A stretch of DNA of 64,000 nucleotides from contig NC_085139.1 of the NCBI RefSeq assembly GCF_024139115.2, forward strand, positions 255,040,067 through 255,104,066, written 5' to 3'. This stretch comes from Armigeres subalbatus. Taxonomy: Eukaryota > Arthropoda > Insecta > Diptera > Culicidae. Below, piece after piece: positions 21,868 to 33,219 of this stretch. Position 1 is the first letter of the stretch. Every line of letters starts with the position of its first letter. The notes beneath the pieces were generated by a model. It was not told the DNA's origin and made no database searches. It worked only from the letters and a program-made list of their open reading frames with translations. The position numbers were made by a program, and so were the translations under genes.

Positions 21868-21935
21868 ACCCTTATTCTTGTTTACGTACGAACGCGCTTT
21901 CGAACGAAAGCTGATGTGCATTCTCGTTTACGCCA
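21868..21935. mobile_element. half copy of the 149-bp MITE at 36808
   Basis: CACCCTTATTCTTGTTTACG and the next ~45 bp match 36808-36870; the right arm is absent. Confidence 0.65.
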
Positions 21936-22749
21936 GCAATCTGGTAAAGGCTACATCAGTAAAATAATATTTTTGCGTTTGAGACACTTTAAGGCAAATC
22001 TTAGGGTGTGGAACATTTCAGAACGAATGAACCATCAGCCCAAAACGTCAGGCCCATATACTGCCCTCGATACTGCCTATGATCGCATATTTGAGTACAA
22101 AAGTAGGCATGGGAGAAATCAAATATATTATATTAACAATATGGTTCACTTCGAGTTTTTCCATTCGCGAAGTAGAAGCCAATTCTGCTCTTCCCACCTA
22201 TGGGAAATCCCATTGCTATCTGTCAGAGTTTGAGTGAAACATGGCCGCCATCTCCTCCTCTCTGTTGCTCTACTGTAAAAACCCATAAAGAACTGTCATT
22301 GTTTGTGTGAAAAATTTTGCTTCGACTTCGCGAATACATCGAAATGGCGAACCATTTGCCGGTGATAACAACATTATCTAGCGATCAAAGAGGAATCTAA
22401 ACATGTTTTTTTCTAGCTTGTGTGGGAAAACCCTCCTGCCATCTTCCGATGAGTACACTATAAAAAAAATACACGAGAGGACCGTGTGTTTAACACATAC
22501 ATTTGCGCAAATTGTCAAAGCAAATCAATGTCATGTGTAAAACTTACGACATCGATCATTCGAAACTCATCATCCGTTCGTATACCATCCACACGATGTT
22601 AACGTGTAAATCAAATCGAATTCAATTGAATCATTTGGTATATTCGCTTGCTTTATGCATGACTTTAAAGTATAATCGAGATGAACTTCATTTGTTAACA
22701 AATGAATTTCGTGTTTTCTTTCATATTTATATGATGATGAAGAATGGCA
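21936..22749. other. no gene recognised
   Basis: Contains a 114-codon open frame (22503-22847, +) that runs into the palindrome at 22750. I see no motif and no splice context; chance opening in AT-rich repeat DNA is likely. Confidence 0.4.
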
Positions 22750-22906
22750 AATTCCGTCCGGAATCCGATTTCCGTTATCGAATCGAAACCCAATTGAAGA
22801 AACATTTGTTTTGCTATAACTTCACCGAATCAACAATGGAGTTATAGAAAAAAAAACTTTCTTCGGTTTTCGTCCTTCTAACAGAAATCGCATTCCGGGC
22901 GGAACT
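22750..22906. mobile_element. foldback element, ~55-bp arms
   Basis: ATTCCGTCCGGAATCCGATT at 22750 and the complement of AATCGCATTCCGGGCGGAAC at 22887-22906 start arms that continue about 55 bp with mismatches. Confidence 0.6.
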
Positions 22907-23480
22907 AATAAAATGAAAACGAATGTAAAAAATATATATGATTAATAAATTGCTCCGTTTAATCAATAAAAATGAATTGGTTGGGTACCAGCGGGTGCCG
23001 CTTCACGTATCTTTGCCGTCTTCCTCTTCAATAGAACGAAAGTTATGACTTAGCATTAGTTGCATCAATCAGCCGGTTATAAAAGTTCCTATGGGTAGGT
23101 GATGCTTCTGGTTGAAATTCCGTGCGTAGTCCGATCTTCATTTATTCCCCATCCCCACCGTCTCCATCGGTAAGTAAACCTCCACTACTGTCCTGCGACA
23201 GCTTCCAAATTCCATGGTGGTTTGGTGGATGTACTTGTATGGATTTACTGTTAATGAAAAAGGACAAATGTTTTATTGAGGGAGTTATGAGGCACGGACC
23301 ATTTTTCTTGTGTGTATTAAATAAATGCTTACCTGTTTGTAAGATGGTAGTAAGTGTTATGGTGAGCTTCTAAGCATTCCATGATTTGATGTTTCACGAG
23401 CTCAGGAAAGACTCAGGAAAGCTCAGGAGGGAATTGGAATACTCATATACATCCGGCTGTTTACTAAAAGATGAATATAG
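22907..23480. other. no gene seen
   Basis: One 83-codon open frame (23122-23373) without recognisable features. Confidence 0.4.
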
Positions 23481-24515
23481 TTATAGAACTAGCCTCTTCC
23501 CGACCAACCATTCGTCAAACTATTTCAAAGTTCTTTAAACAAAATTGAATAATTTTGTCGGTATTTCTTTACCCTAAAATATTTCCAAAAACGATATAAA
23601 TCTTAATGAATCGTTATCCCTAATCATGTAAAGAATGTTATCAACCGAATGATATACTTTACCATCTTTACCACTGAATTCATCGCAATAACGTTATGAA
23701 TATTCATGAAACGTTATCTGATTTTTGATAAAGTACGATCTCAACGCAATGATATATTTTGACAAAGAATTTCATCGATGAACACCACTGCCTCTTTATC
23801 ACTTTTTAGTTCATCGATTCATATCGCTGGACATCGAAAAATCGATTGATATTTTGGCTTTTGTTTACTTCCTCCGAAATCTAGATTTTCGGAATAGAAA
23901 TTTATTATGGACGAATGTTGAATGAAACGACATTCGTTTTTCAATAATCGCAAGAGAACGATTCCGTGTTGAAGAACCATTTTATGTAGAAATGTTTGAA
24001 ATGTATTGCATGGAAGTAAAGTAAAATGAATGTTATAAGGTGAAAAATAATGCCCCTACATAGAAGTAGTATTTCAAATAATTTACATGGCGAAGAATGT
24101 TATTGCAATTTAACTGTACTCGCATTGAAAAACATAGTTTGGTTTAGTGATTAAGTTCACTGCGCAAATCAACACCATTGGTTCTTCAGGTTCGATTCTC
24201 AAATAAGCGAATATATAAAAAAAAATCTGTATGTGAAAAAGACTCTCGAAGTACCTCTGAAGATTTTTATTTTTGTCGAATTTTTGGTAGGTCGATAAAG
24301 TAGACCGGCGAAAAATCGTATCTTTTGAACGGCATCAATTGGTATCGATATTTTGAAAAAGATCGTTATAAATTTGTCGTGTTTTAACTTCTGTCTAATT
24401 TGAGATTCTTCAGGAAATGGCATCGATCGCTATCGATGTTTGTTAAGAGAATCTTTAAAGATTGATATGAAGAATTTTTAAGAAACTTGAAGAAATGGTT
24501 GGTCGGGTTATAGAA
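23481..24515. mobile_element. ~1-kb inverted-repeat element
   Basis: CCCGACCAACCATTCGTCAA at 23499 and the complement CCCGACCAACCATTTCTTCA at the right end (24507 inward) form inverted repeats of about 45 bp with mismatches. TTATAGAA lies at 23481-23488 and 24508-24515, a possible 8-bp duplication, although 10 extra bases separate it from the left repeat. The interior has many ATCGAT words and the tRNA-like segment at 24141. Confidence 0.6.
24141..24199 (+). promoter_or_regulatory. tRNA-like boxes A and B followed by A-run
   Basis: TGGTTTAGTGATTAAG resembles box A and GGTTCGATTCT box B at tRNA spacing, followed about 20 bases later by an A9 run at 24218. Suggests a short tRNA-derived SINE inside the element at 23481. 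The A box is imperfect. Confidence 0.4.
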
Positions 24516-25040
24516 GCACTTATCATAATCAAATATTACCTGTTGATGGGAAGACGGTTGCTAATTCTGCTACTATGTAAGATTATTGGGTACTTGTTGT
24601 AATAACCGGCTTTTCAACAACATTATAAAAACGACTGTTTCAGTTAATGGTCATAAATCAACTAATTTTATTTACTCAGTACATCCTTAGACATCTAACA
24701 CAGTATACTCTATGCTGAGAACCCTTCCAGAGGGTTCGGTTATATTACCGAGTAGCTCATGTCACTACACTTATGAGGAGATGAAAAAATACATGATGAT
24801 TATAATATGTTCCACTATAGTGGAACTATATTAACCTACCGATTTTACTCCTGATTTCGTCCATGTTCATCGGAGAAATTATTTATAGTTTACAGCGTTT
24901 TTTTCGAACCATGTGCTTTCTCGTTGAAAAAGTAATACAATTAAGTTTGTTTGAATGCTTCTCTTATTAGTTTGAGTAAGTTTATAACATTTCATAGACA
25001 AACATAAGAAATCGTGGTGTATGAAGTATGAAAATTGCTA
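24516..25040. other. no gene seen
   Basis: AT-rich, no supported structure. Confidence 0.4.
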
Positions 25041-25048
25041 TAAATAAT

Positions 25049-25360
25049 GACATTTGAACTGAATTTGTGAAGAACATCTTAGTGATGTTAAATGCATTAG
25101 ACTCCATGGTGTAAATTGAAATGAAGTATTCACATTTTGGAACATATACGTCCAATGTGTATTTGTTATCGGTATCCATTGATATGCACATCATATTATG
25201 GTGGAACAAGTATGGAATACGACATAAACATTGACATATGAAATTAGTTTGTGAAGAACATGTCATCGATGTGAAGTACACCAGACTTGATGGTGTAAGC
25301 CGATTGAAAATATCCATGTTCCGAAAAACATGAATCGAACGTGTATTTTTTATCAGTGTA
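25049..25360. repeat. two diverged units of a 184-bp tandem repeat
   Basis: GACATTTGAA/GACATATGAA, TTTGTGAAGAACAT, TGGTGTAA and AACGTGTAT-type words all recur at an offset of 184 bases (25049 and 25233, 25067 and 25251, 25107 and 25291), so the period is preserved without net indels over the compared part. Confidence 0.75.
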
Positions 25361-26473
25361 TAGTCACACAGTTATTCGATGACATTTTACAGTGTGGGGA
25401 ATAGACTGGCCCAGATTACTATGGGGAGAAAAAAATGTTGTCGAATTTCACGGGGCACCCCCCAGAATTGTGTCTTTGGGTGAGAAAATCAATCTCTGAA
25501 AATTTCAGCTCAATCGCTTGTTGCATAAGCTGGCGCATTTGATTTGAAGTTTGTATGGGGATTACAGCCAAAATGTATAGGAAAATACACCACCGTCACT
25601 CATTCGATCTGGAAATTGGTTCTGATTGCTCGATTGACCTCAGAATTTCAAAAACGGCAGTTGGTGCTACAGAACAATTTCACAGAACATTGCATGATGA
25701 TTAAATGAACTTTTATATAATTTTCGGCTGAATTATTAGGAGCTGATTTGTGTATTTTTGGGTTTTTTGATCGAATCGCATCAGCCGAAACCAGGGGGGT
25801 AATATGCGGTGCATCGCGCCTCCTCTGCATGTAGTATGAAGCAAATGTAAATAAACAATCCCACATTTTTTTCGTTAGTCAGCAGTAGTGTAGGTTAACC
25901 AATATCACAGATAACAGATATTTAAGCTAGAACAAATTTTATTGAAAATCATGTGTAAACTTTTGAAATGATATACGTTGACTCACTACTGCCATCTACT
26001 CAACTGATTGCGGCAGTACATACGAACGCAACTGATAAGTAACCGTCGAACGCAGCCAATATGTTTGACAGTTGTATTTAGGCTGCGTTTTACACAGTAA
26101 TGATCATCGCGCCATCTCCAAACGATTGCCAATCGCGTTCCAAATGTTCGATGCATTTGAATTAACGGTTGCGGATATTTACACACGTATGCTATACCAG
26201 CCTAAATATCTATTATCTGTGCCAATATCCTACAAGATTCCAGTTCGAAAAATGTTACACTTGCCAAGCGGGGTGGTCCAGGGTGGCCCGCCTTTCCCAA
26301 GCGGCGAGGCCCGGATAATACATCTTAGGTAGGCTTGATTTGTTCGTGGATGACAGGCTTACTCCCCCCCTGGCCGAAACCCATGGTCATGACCTCACTA
26401 TTTTGACAGGTACTTGTTGAAAATAAATTTAGCGTGCAATCCTCACCCCTCACAATCGAGATTATGCAATATA
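25361..26473. other. no gene recognised; repeat-like
   Basis: 25390-25620 resembles non-coding repeat wording also seen at 5160-5330. Minus-strand open frames of 66-72 codons have no recognisable content. Confidence 0.35.
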
Positions 26474-27409
26474 CACTGTGCCACCAAAGTACTCTTTAAT
26501 GGGTAAAAAAGTACCCATTATGAAGTTAAATAGTTCAACTCATTAAAAGAGTAAAGAGCGTTTACTCATTAATGAGTAAACCGCTTATACGTCAAATTAG
26601 CGAGTGATTTTTACCCACTATCACCGAAAAGTTTGGCCAGAAAATGTGTGAAATTCACCCTTTATTATTTTCAAAAAGCATCTACTATGGTGGGAGCTGG
26701 GATGTAAATAAATTTTCATTTCATTAAATAAACACTGGAATTATTCGCAACTATTTTATTTACTGCATAATAAACGTTATGATACATAAACAATTATACC
26801 TTTTTTGGTAGCATAGGTAGCGCTTTTTCACTAACTTACTAACTAAGTTAACTTAGCCATTCCGTACATTCCCGGCGTTAAATCTGGCCAAATCGATGCG
26901 CTTTCCGTCAGCGGATCCAAGGATTCGCGGGTATTTAGATTCCTCCTGTTTTTCTCCGTGATTTTCAGCAAACATTGGATAGCGTTGCAGTGGTTGCACC
27001 CTCGGTAGCACCAACAGTTCCAGACGCGGTGTATCGCCTCAAAACGGCAAGGGGTGTATTCTCCTCGGTGTATTCCTCTCTATGCATTTTGACAAATGCA
27101 TAGAGAGGAATAGTTAGCTGAAATAATCAAAAGTTAATCTTTAATTTCATCTTGCAAATCTAAATAAAACGAAAATAGTACTTACGGTCATTCCGTTCGC
27201 TCGAGATTGCTTCAGCCTTCCGCGTTTATTCACCATCAAGATTTTCAAGTCGATTTTCACCCATTAATGGGTATAATCATTCTCCTAAGAAATGGGGTAA
27301 AAATACGCATTATACAAAATTTTTAAGTACCCATTATTTTGACAGCTTCATATATCATCAAAAAATGGGTCTTTTTAACTCTTTAATGTGTATTGCTGGG
27401 TTTACAGTG
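26474..27409. mobile_element. 936-bp element with CACTGT ends and TA target duplication
   Basis: Left end CACTGTGCCACCAAAG, right end complement CACTGTAAACCCAGC, with TA outside each end (26472-26473, 27410-27411). Subterminal repeats of ACCCATTAATGGGTA type occur on both sides. No transposase found. Related in termini to the 48-bp palindrome at 27658 and the element at 62194. Confidence 0.65.
27072..27111. repeat. perfect 18-bp hairpin
   Basis: ATTCCTCTCTATGCATTT and its exact complement, separated by TGAC. Confidence 0.9.
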
Positions 27410-27469
27410 TAGGCGATATAGACACACCATGACTCTTGTTGTGTTATCGAAGTTATTATTTACTTATGG

Positions 27470-28573
27470 ATCCTGTACACCTCCGGTGGTGCAAAGGGCC
27501 GACTTGAAAGATCTCCATCCTGAGCGATGCCCGGCTATCGCTTTAACCTGTTGCCAGGTTAGATTTCGGTCGACTTCTTTTATTTCTTTATTGAGGCTTC
27601 GCCGCCATGAGCCTCTGGGTCTGCCTCTGTTGCGATGTCCCGCTGGGTTCCAGTCTACACGGTTAGATGACTTTACCCATTAATGGGTAAAGTCATCTAA
27701 CCGTGTAATGCTTGCTTACAGATTTCGTTTCCGCCCCTACGTAGAGTGTGGCCGACCCAGCCCCACTTCCGATCCCGAATTTCTGTTGTTATCGTCCTCT
27801 GGTGACAACGACGATGGAGCTCGTTGTTTGAGATCCAGTTGTGAGGCCACCAGGCCCGAATTAGATACCGCAGGCATCTGTTAATGAACACCTGCAGCCG
27901 TTGAGTGTTCTCCACTGATACACACCATGTTTCGCTAGCGTATAACAGCACAGATTTCACGTTAGAGTTGAAAATTCGTATTTTGGTGCGTTCACTTATC
28001 TGCCTGTTTTTCCAGATATTTCTTAAACTCGCAAAGGCAGTCCTTGCTTTCTTGATCCGTGCGCCTATGTCGATCTTGGTACCGCCGTCTGACGCCATTT
28101 GGCTACCAAGATATTGGAAGCTTTCAACATTCTCCACTGGTTGCCCGGCTACTGTGAAACTGGAAGGAGTCACCGTGTTTACATCCAACGATTTGGTTTT
28201 GTTGACGTTGATCACTAAACCTGCCGAGGAGGAGCGATCGGCAAGGTCGTTGAGCTTACTCTGCATATCAGAGCGCCGTTGCGCGAGTAGTGCAACGTCA
28301 TCCGCCAATTCGAAGTCGTTTAGGTGCTCCATGGTTATAGGCTGCCATAACAGCCCGCGGTTTGGTTCACGGTCAATCGCATCTACCAGAATCTCATCGA
28401 TTACGATGAGGAACAGTAACGGTGATAGAATACATCCTTGCCTCACACCAGCTATGACCCGGATAGGGTCGGACAGGACCCCATTGTGCAGCACTCTACA
28501 CGAAAAGGCCTCGTACTGTGCTTCGATGAGGCCGATGATTTTCTCAGGAACTCCCTTGCGTCTCAGGGCGCCC
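27470..28573 (-). pseudogene. LINE RT ORF interrupted by a 48-bp palindrome
   Basis: About 365 codons of RT and C-terminal region. From 28494 to 27710 the frame is open; after the 48-bp insert plus a duplicated TA (50 bases, a frame change) the protein resumes as DWNPAGHRNRGRPRGSWRR and ends near 27470. The catalytic YADD is LADD, so it may have been inactive at insertion. Confidence 0.8.
27658..27705. mobile_element. 48-bp perfect palindrome flanked by TA: minimal transposon-like insert
   Basis: The left 24 bases start CACGGTTAGATGACTTTACC and the right 24 are their exact complement with no spacer. TA lies on both sides (27656-27657, 27706-27707). Removing the insert and one TA restores the LINE reading frame at the KQAL/DWNP junction, which shows directly that it inserted. 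Confidence 0.85.
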
Positions 28574-28736
28574 CGAAGTTATTATTGTTTATAGAAAATG
28601 TAAATAAATCAGAATCGTTATTCGTTCGTGTAAAGTCCAACTGAGTGGTTGTTTTCTTTCTTCCGTTCCGACGTTCCCGCTTCGCTTTATCGGTCCGCTG
28701 TACTTTTGTTGTCCACTGTTGCGCGCTCTCCAACAG

Positions 28737-28946
28737 TACTGGTCCTGTTGTTTACGTTTCGGACTTAGAATTTTTTTGATCCAAATTAAATCTGCATATT
28801 TCACGATGTTGAAGACATTTCGTAAATTCCGCATTCAAATATTGGTAATTATCGATAAGTTTAGGTAATAATCGATCAGTAATCCAAAGAATGATAGAAT
28901 TATATCAAAATTAAAATGTAATCGTCTGTAAACAACAGGACCAGTA
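28737..28946. mobile_element. 210-bp MITE with ~20-bp terminal repeats
   Basis: TACTGGTCCTGTTGTTTAC is present at the left and as an exact complement at the right end. Interior AT-rich. Confidence 0.65.
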
Positions 28947-29018
28947 CCTGTCAAAAGTAGTGCGTGACGTCATTGTGCAATGGAGTATACTAGCACGATA
29001 TTAGCACAATGTAAACAG

Positions 29019-29400
29019 CAATTGAACCGTTTGTTTGAGAAACTGCATATGTAACATTTTTGGCCAAAATGAGATTTTTATATATTCTGAATCCTCGTCT
29101 AAAAATACGTATTCTGGCAAAAAATACGAAAAAAAAATTTTTGTTCAGGAATGTATGAAAAAAATTTCGTTTGTTTGAGAAACTACATATGTCCACGTAC
29201 TTTGAAGAGCAATTGGGGAGTACTGCTTACATTTTTTGCACTGAAAGTGCCCCAGGGTGTTAAGTTTTGCCAAAAACTATTGATCTGTATCGAAGAAACC
29301 GAAAGATTTGGTGCAAGTTTGTTCAAAAACAGTTTTTTGTTGTTTTCTCGAAATAGTGTAAAACAGACTTATGCAGTTTCTCAAACAAATGATTCAATTG
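29019..29400. mobile_element. 382-bp inverted-repeat element
   Basis: CAATTGAACCGTTTGTTTGA at 29019 and the complement of TCAAACAAATGATTCAATTG ending at 29400 form arms of ~36 bp. An extra direct copy of TTTGTTTGAGAAACT lies at 29170. Confidence 0.65.
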
Positions 29401-29930
29401 TCCTCGGTAATAAGCGTTTACATATGGAACGAGATAATAGAGAAATTTTTTGTCGATTAACATTTGTTAAAGTTTCACTTTTTCTAAAATTAAAATGAGT
29501 AGTACATATAAATATCTGAGGAGTATTGATGGTATTGATTGACGGGCAATGTTCCGCTGAAATGACCTACCCTAATACCTACATTCTGAATACTATACTC
29601 GTGAATATTACCAAAACTCATTCACCGTGCATAACTTAGCTTTTTCGTGCACTAGTATGGAAGCTTCCATAAAAAAGTTAACAGCCACGCGCACGAAAAA
29701 AAGCTTAACGTGCTTGCAATGTTGGCGCTGCAGTGCGGTGCGCAACAGAATTAAAACGAACGTAACTGTCAACAAAACATACGAGCGCGGATTCCCGAAC
29801 GGAAAAGAGTGACCGTTTTTTCAACCAGAATAGGTTATTAATTATTTTTTTCAAACATTTGTGGACATTTCCGGCAGCAGCTTCAACCGGTTCGTGTGAC
29901 GAAACTGTAAAAGTTAATTGGACGTTTAAA

Positions 29931-30841
29931 ATGACTGATTTTGACTGGGACAACATCAGCATCGGGGAACCGGCTTTGAACACATCCAACAGTTATTTCT
30001 GTAAGTACTTCAGTGTTTGAAAAAGTGTGACTGTAATTGTTGATATTGTTTCTCGTTTGATTTGTTGTTTATTGTTTTCCACCGATCAGTTCGCGATTTA
30101 AAGATGGAGAAGGAGGATGAGCCGGAGTTAGACTGCGGCGCCTCGTCTAGCTCGTCGGGGCGCAGTACCGGCAGACATCCGGATGACGAAGCGCTTCGGG
30201 AGGAGTATCAGCGCCAGCAGGCCAAGACAAGGCAGGGGGAGACCTGCGACCGCGCCTATCGGTACGCTCAGGTATATGAGGCCAAGCGGGAGGCGCTGCG
30301 CAAGAAGGAAGAGAAGCAACTGCTGGAAATGAAGAAGTTTCATGCCCGGCCGGCACCGAACTTCAAACAAGGTGGGAAGAAGGAGAACGTCCTGCCGAAG
30401 TTCACCATTCCGGTTACGCCGAAGCAGATGAAGCCGGACCGGATAAAGAAGCAAACGATGCAGGTCAAGAAATTGGTAAGGCTTAGATGAATTAAAAAAA
30501 ATCATGGTGTAGGTTGTCATATAACCGGCAAAACTCTATTCCAGGAGGATCGCACCAAAGAGCCAGAACCATCAAAAGAGTTCAAGGCGAACGATGCCAA
30601 AGTACTCAAAGAGGAACCTTTCAAGCCGGCACTGGTCAAAACGGTGGTCAAGCAGACCCCGTTCGAGCTGAGGATGTCTTCGCGGTTGCAGGAGCGGAAG
30701 CAATTCGACGAGCAGCGTCAGCGCGCTAAAGAGGAAAAGGCTCGCCGCGAAGCGGAAGAACGACGGCTGGCTGAGGAGCGAGAGATGAAACTGCTGCGCA
30801 AACAGAAGGAATTTAAAGCCAATCCCAATCCGTTCAAGTAA
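29931..30841 (+). CDS. TPX2-family protein, three exons, 250 aa
   Basis: Exons 29931-30000, 30090-30475, 30545-30841; introns 89 and 69 bp with GTAAGT/CAG and GTAAGG/CAG borders. All junctions keep frame. The protein starts MTDFDWDNISIG, has a Ser-rich low-complexity stretch (residues ~40-55), a charged helical region (KREALRKKEEKQLLEMKKF), and ends with the TPX2 C-terminal-type domain: PFELRMSSRLQERKQFDEQ, a long E/R/K coiled coil, and KEFKANPNPFK at the end. TPX2 proteins bind microtubules and promote spindle assembly. Much shorter than vertebrate TPX2; the fly counterpart would be mei-38 (inference). Intact, in contrast to its transposon neighbours. Confidence 0.85.
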
Positions 30842-31010
30842 GTGGTAGCTTGGTGTGAATGATTCAATTATTTTGTATTTTTATGTTTTACCCGTTTATG
30901 TATCGTAATCGTAGTCACTAAACTCCGCGAGACCTGTATTTCGCTATCAAATGCGATCAATCGCACTAACGCTAGTTATTAAGCTTTTATGTATATTCAA
31001 TCTGTCTAGG

Positions 31011-31016
31011 ATTAAA
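31011..31016 (+). terminator. ATTAAA poly(A) signal candidate for the TPX2-family gene
   Basis: Variant hexamer 170 bases after the stop; no AATAAA nearer. Confidence 0.4.
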
Positions 31017-31019
31017 CAT

Positions 31020-31897
31020 ATTTTGCTAACCACTTAACTTATTTTAATTGCAATGGGAATTGAGAGAAAGCCTAGGGTTCATATAAGTTCGGCCTTTCTC
31101 CAAAATCTTTAGTTGTGTAGATTTTTTTTTTTTAATTGATTAAATGTTTGGTCAACAGGAATATTTTTTAAACTGATAAATCGAACGTTACAATTTTCGA
31201 TAAAAAAGCTTATCTGTGTTTTTTATATAGGTCACTGCTTTAAATCTGAAATCGGCGACGTGAAAGTAGAATTAGTGTCAAATGACATTAATGTCATGAC
31301 AATCATTTCGTTCGCACGCCTCAAACTTAATGTTTAGAACAATGATCTGTTTGAATTACTCGTATAGAATCCTTAATCATTAAATGTTGATAAGAATTGT
31401 AAATAACTTTTGAAAAAAGTTATTGGCTTAATTTAAATGGGACAAACATTTTCTTGAGATTGGGGGACAACAATGAGAAGATCAACGACAGACGTTGAAA
31501 TGGATAACGAGAGGAAAACATTGGACAATGATTATAGTCTAACACCAGCTACAGCTTTAATTGATGGACAAGGGATAAGTGTTCGCGATCAAGACCTACC
31601 TTCGCAAGTAGGCTTCTGTTGTTTTCGTCGGACTCGAATATGTTCAGTTAGCGTAAATCTGGGGGCAGGATGCTTCTCGCATGCTCACGCGACATGGTCA
31701 ATATCCTGATAATCTGGGACCGTTGTGGGTTTCTTTTTGTGAGCGAGTGCTTTTTGCTTGCGCATTTTTTTCCAAGTGTTTTTTTCTCGTTTTCGTTCGT
31801 TTCTCGTTTTCGCCTCGTTGCGTTGGCGTTATTTGTTTTCTCCCGGACCCGTCGTGAGAGACTCGATGGCCGATTCGGTCGCGGTAAAGGGGGGAGG
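31020..31897. other. no gene seen
   Basis: A small hairpin (GAGAAAGCC and GGCCTTTCTC) near 31063-31101; the rest shows no supported feature. Confidence 0.4.
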
Positions 31898-32158
31898 ATC
31901 GTTTGGCCTAAACCTATTCGGCCGAATGCCACTATGCCAAAAGTTGTTTGATCGAACAGACCATTAGGCCGAAAGTCATTTGGCCGAAAGGGTCATTAGG
32001 CCGAAAGGGTCGTTTTGCTCAAAGGATCGTTTGGTCAAAAGGGTCATTAGGCCGAAAGGGTCGTTTGGCAGAAAGGGGTATTTGGCCGAATAGGACATTT
32101 GGCCGAATAAGACATTTGGTCAAATACGACATTTAGGTCAAATACGAATAGGTCATTT
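31898..32158 (+). repeat. GGTCATTTGGCCGAAA-type short tandem array
   Basis: About 12 imperfect units of 16-19 bp, each with TTTGGCCGAA or ATTAGGCCGAAAGGGTC. Degenerates towards GGTCAAATACGACATTT at the right end. Confidence 0.85.
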
Positions 32159-32184
32159 GAAAAGTGTGAAATTAGGAGTAAGAA

Positions 32185-32537
32185 GAGAGACGTCTCAATT
32201 GTCATTTCTCATTTATCACTTCTCGCTGTAAAAAGTTAGAAGCGCGAAGGGGGTAGTGAGACGTCTCACTACTCACTTCGCGCTTCTAACTTTTTACAGC
32301 GAGAAGTGATAAATGAGGAGTGAGATGTAAGACGTCTCACTTCTCACTCCTCATTTATCACTTTTCACTGTAAAAAAAGCGCGAAATGAATAGTGAGACG
32401 TCTAACAACTCACTTTTCGCTTCTCATTTTTTACAGCGAGAAGTGATAAATGAACAGTGAGAAGTGAGAAGTCTCACTTCTCTTCTCACTTTTGGCAGCG
32501 CGAATTGAGATAGAGGAGTGAGAAGTGAGACGTCTCG
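32185..32537. repeat. array of alternately inverted ~68-bp units centred on GAGACGTCTC
   Basis: GAGACGTCTC or a close variant occurs near 32187, 32260, 32329, 32396, 32468 and 32528. Between sites the block TTTATCACTTCTCGCTGTAA alternates with its reverse complement. Confidence 0.85.
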
Positions 32538-32559
32538 CGATTCCAATCCGTTCCCACCG

Positions 32560-33165
32560 TTACAATCGCACAAGCGACTGGCAGCAGCAGCTGCGTCGGT
32601 TCAAGCTCCAGCACCACCGGCTCCATCCTCCAGCGAATGCCCCCGCTCCCTCCTTCTGGATTCCGCCGACAGCATGATGAGCATCCTCCATCCCCAGAGG
32701 ATTCCGCTCCGCTTTACACCCCGCTCCAATATTCAGCCAACTTGCGGCTCGACTTCTACACTCTGGGCCTTTTCGTCAATGAAAATGGCTTCTAGATTGG
32801 GTCTGGCAAACTGGAGAGCTGGAACGCTTGCTCTCTCAAGAGCAAAATCGTCGAGCTCAGTGAATTCCTTCAGGAGAAGGAAATCACCGAAACCCACCTG
32901 AAGCCCGAGGTAAGTGCAACAATTCCGGGCTTTAGGCTGGTGAGGTTCGATCGAATAAGCTCCAGAGGGGGAGGAGTGGCAAGCGCCTTGCGGAGCAACA
33001 TCGCCTGCCACCTGCTGCCGGACTTTAAACTCAAAATTATTGAAGCCGTTGGAGTCGTCACGTTCATCGTGGCTTACTGTCCCACATAAGCCAAAGTCGA
33101 CGACGGCACGTCGGCCGAACTACGAAGGGATATAGTCAAGCTCCCTCGGCGGCAAGGGAAGTTCA
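32560..33165 (+). pseudogene. Jockey-like LINE endonuclease fragment
   Basis: GLANWRAGTLALSRAKS-type start near 32800, then after a frame change IVELSEFLQEKEI, ITETHLKPEVSATIPGFRLV and SRGGGVASALRSNIACHLL at 32890-33020, typical of the APE endonuclease N-terminal half (the E of TETHL is catalytic). It ends at the LTR remnant at 33168 in the middle of the domain. Confidence 0.75.
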
Positions 33166-33167
33166 TC

Positions 33168-33216
33168 ACGGATTAAGTTCGGCTGATAATCTGTCGTCCG
33201 AACCGCAGACGATACA
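33168..33216 (+). repeat. 5' LTR remnant of gypsy copy 2
   Basis: Last 49 bp only, ending CGATACA, the complement of the TGTATCG that starts the 3' LTR. Confidence 0.75.
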
Positions 33217-33219
33217 AAA

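Larger units (their letters stand above)
27461..28573 (-). mobile_element. 5'-truncated LINE with 13-bp target duplication
   Basis: CGAAGTTATTATT flanks both ends (27448-27460 and 28574-28586). The minus-strand reading starts inside RT (RGALRRKGVPEKIIGLIE-like, then VRQGCILSPLLFLIVIDEIL), has an altered active site LADDVALLA, and continues through YLGSQMASDGGTKIDIGARI to a C-terminus ending FKSALCTTGG. The 3' end is ATAAGTAA rather than poly(A), a simple tail of RTE-like type. The ORF is open except for the palindrome at 27658. Confidence 0.85.

Noticed and set aside
22503..22847. 114-codon open frame as a gene
   Set aside because: No motif, runs into a palindromic repeat, AT-rich region.
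24982..25317. 111-codon minus-strand open frame
   Set aside because: Coincides with the 184-bp tandem repeat; the openness comes from the repeat.
31648..31932. open frames on both strands before the GGCCGAA array
   Set aside because: Overlapping frames on both strands at the edge of a simple repeat; no domain.
31898..32158. CRISPR-like array
   Set aside because: Contiguous degenerate short tandem units with no spacers; eukaryotic context.
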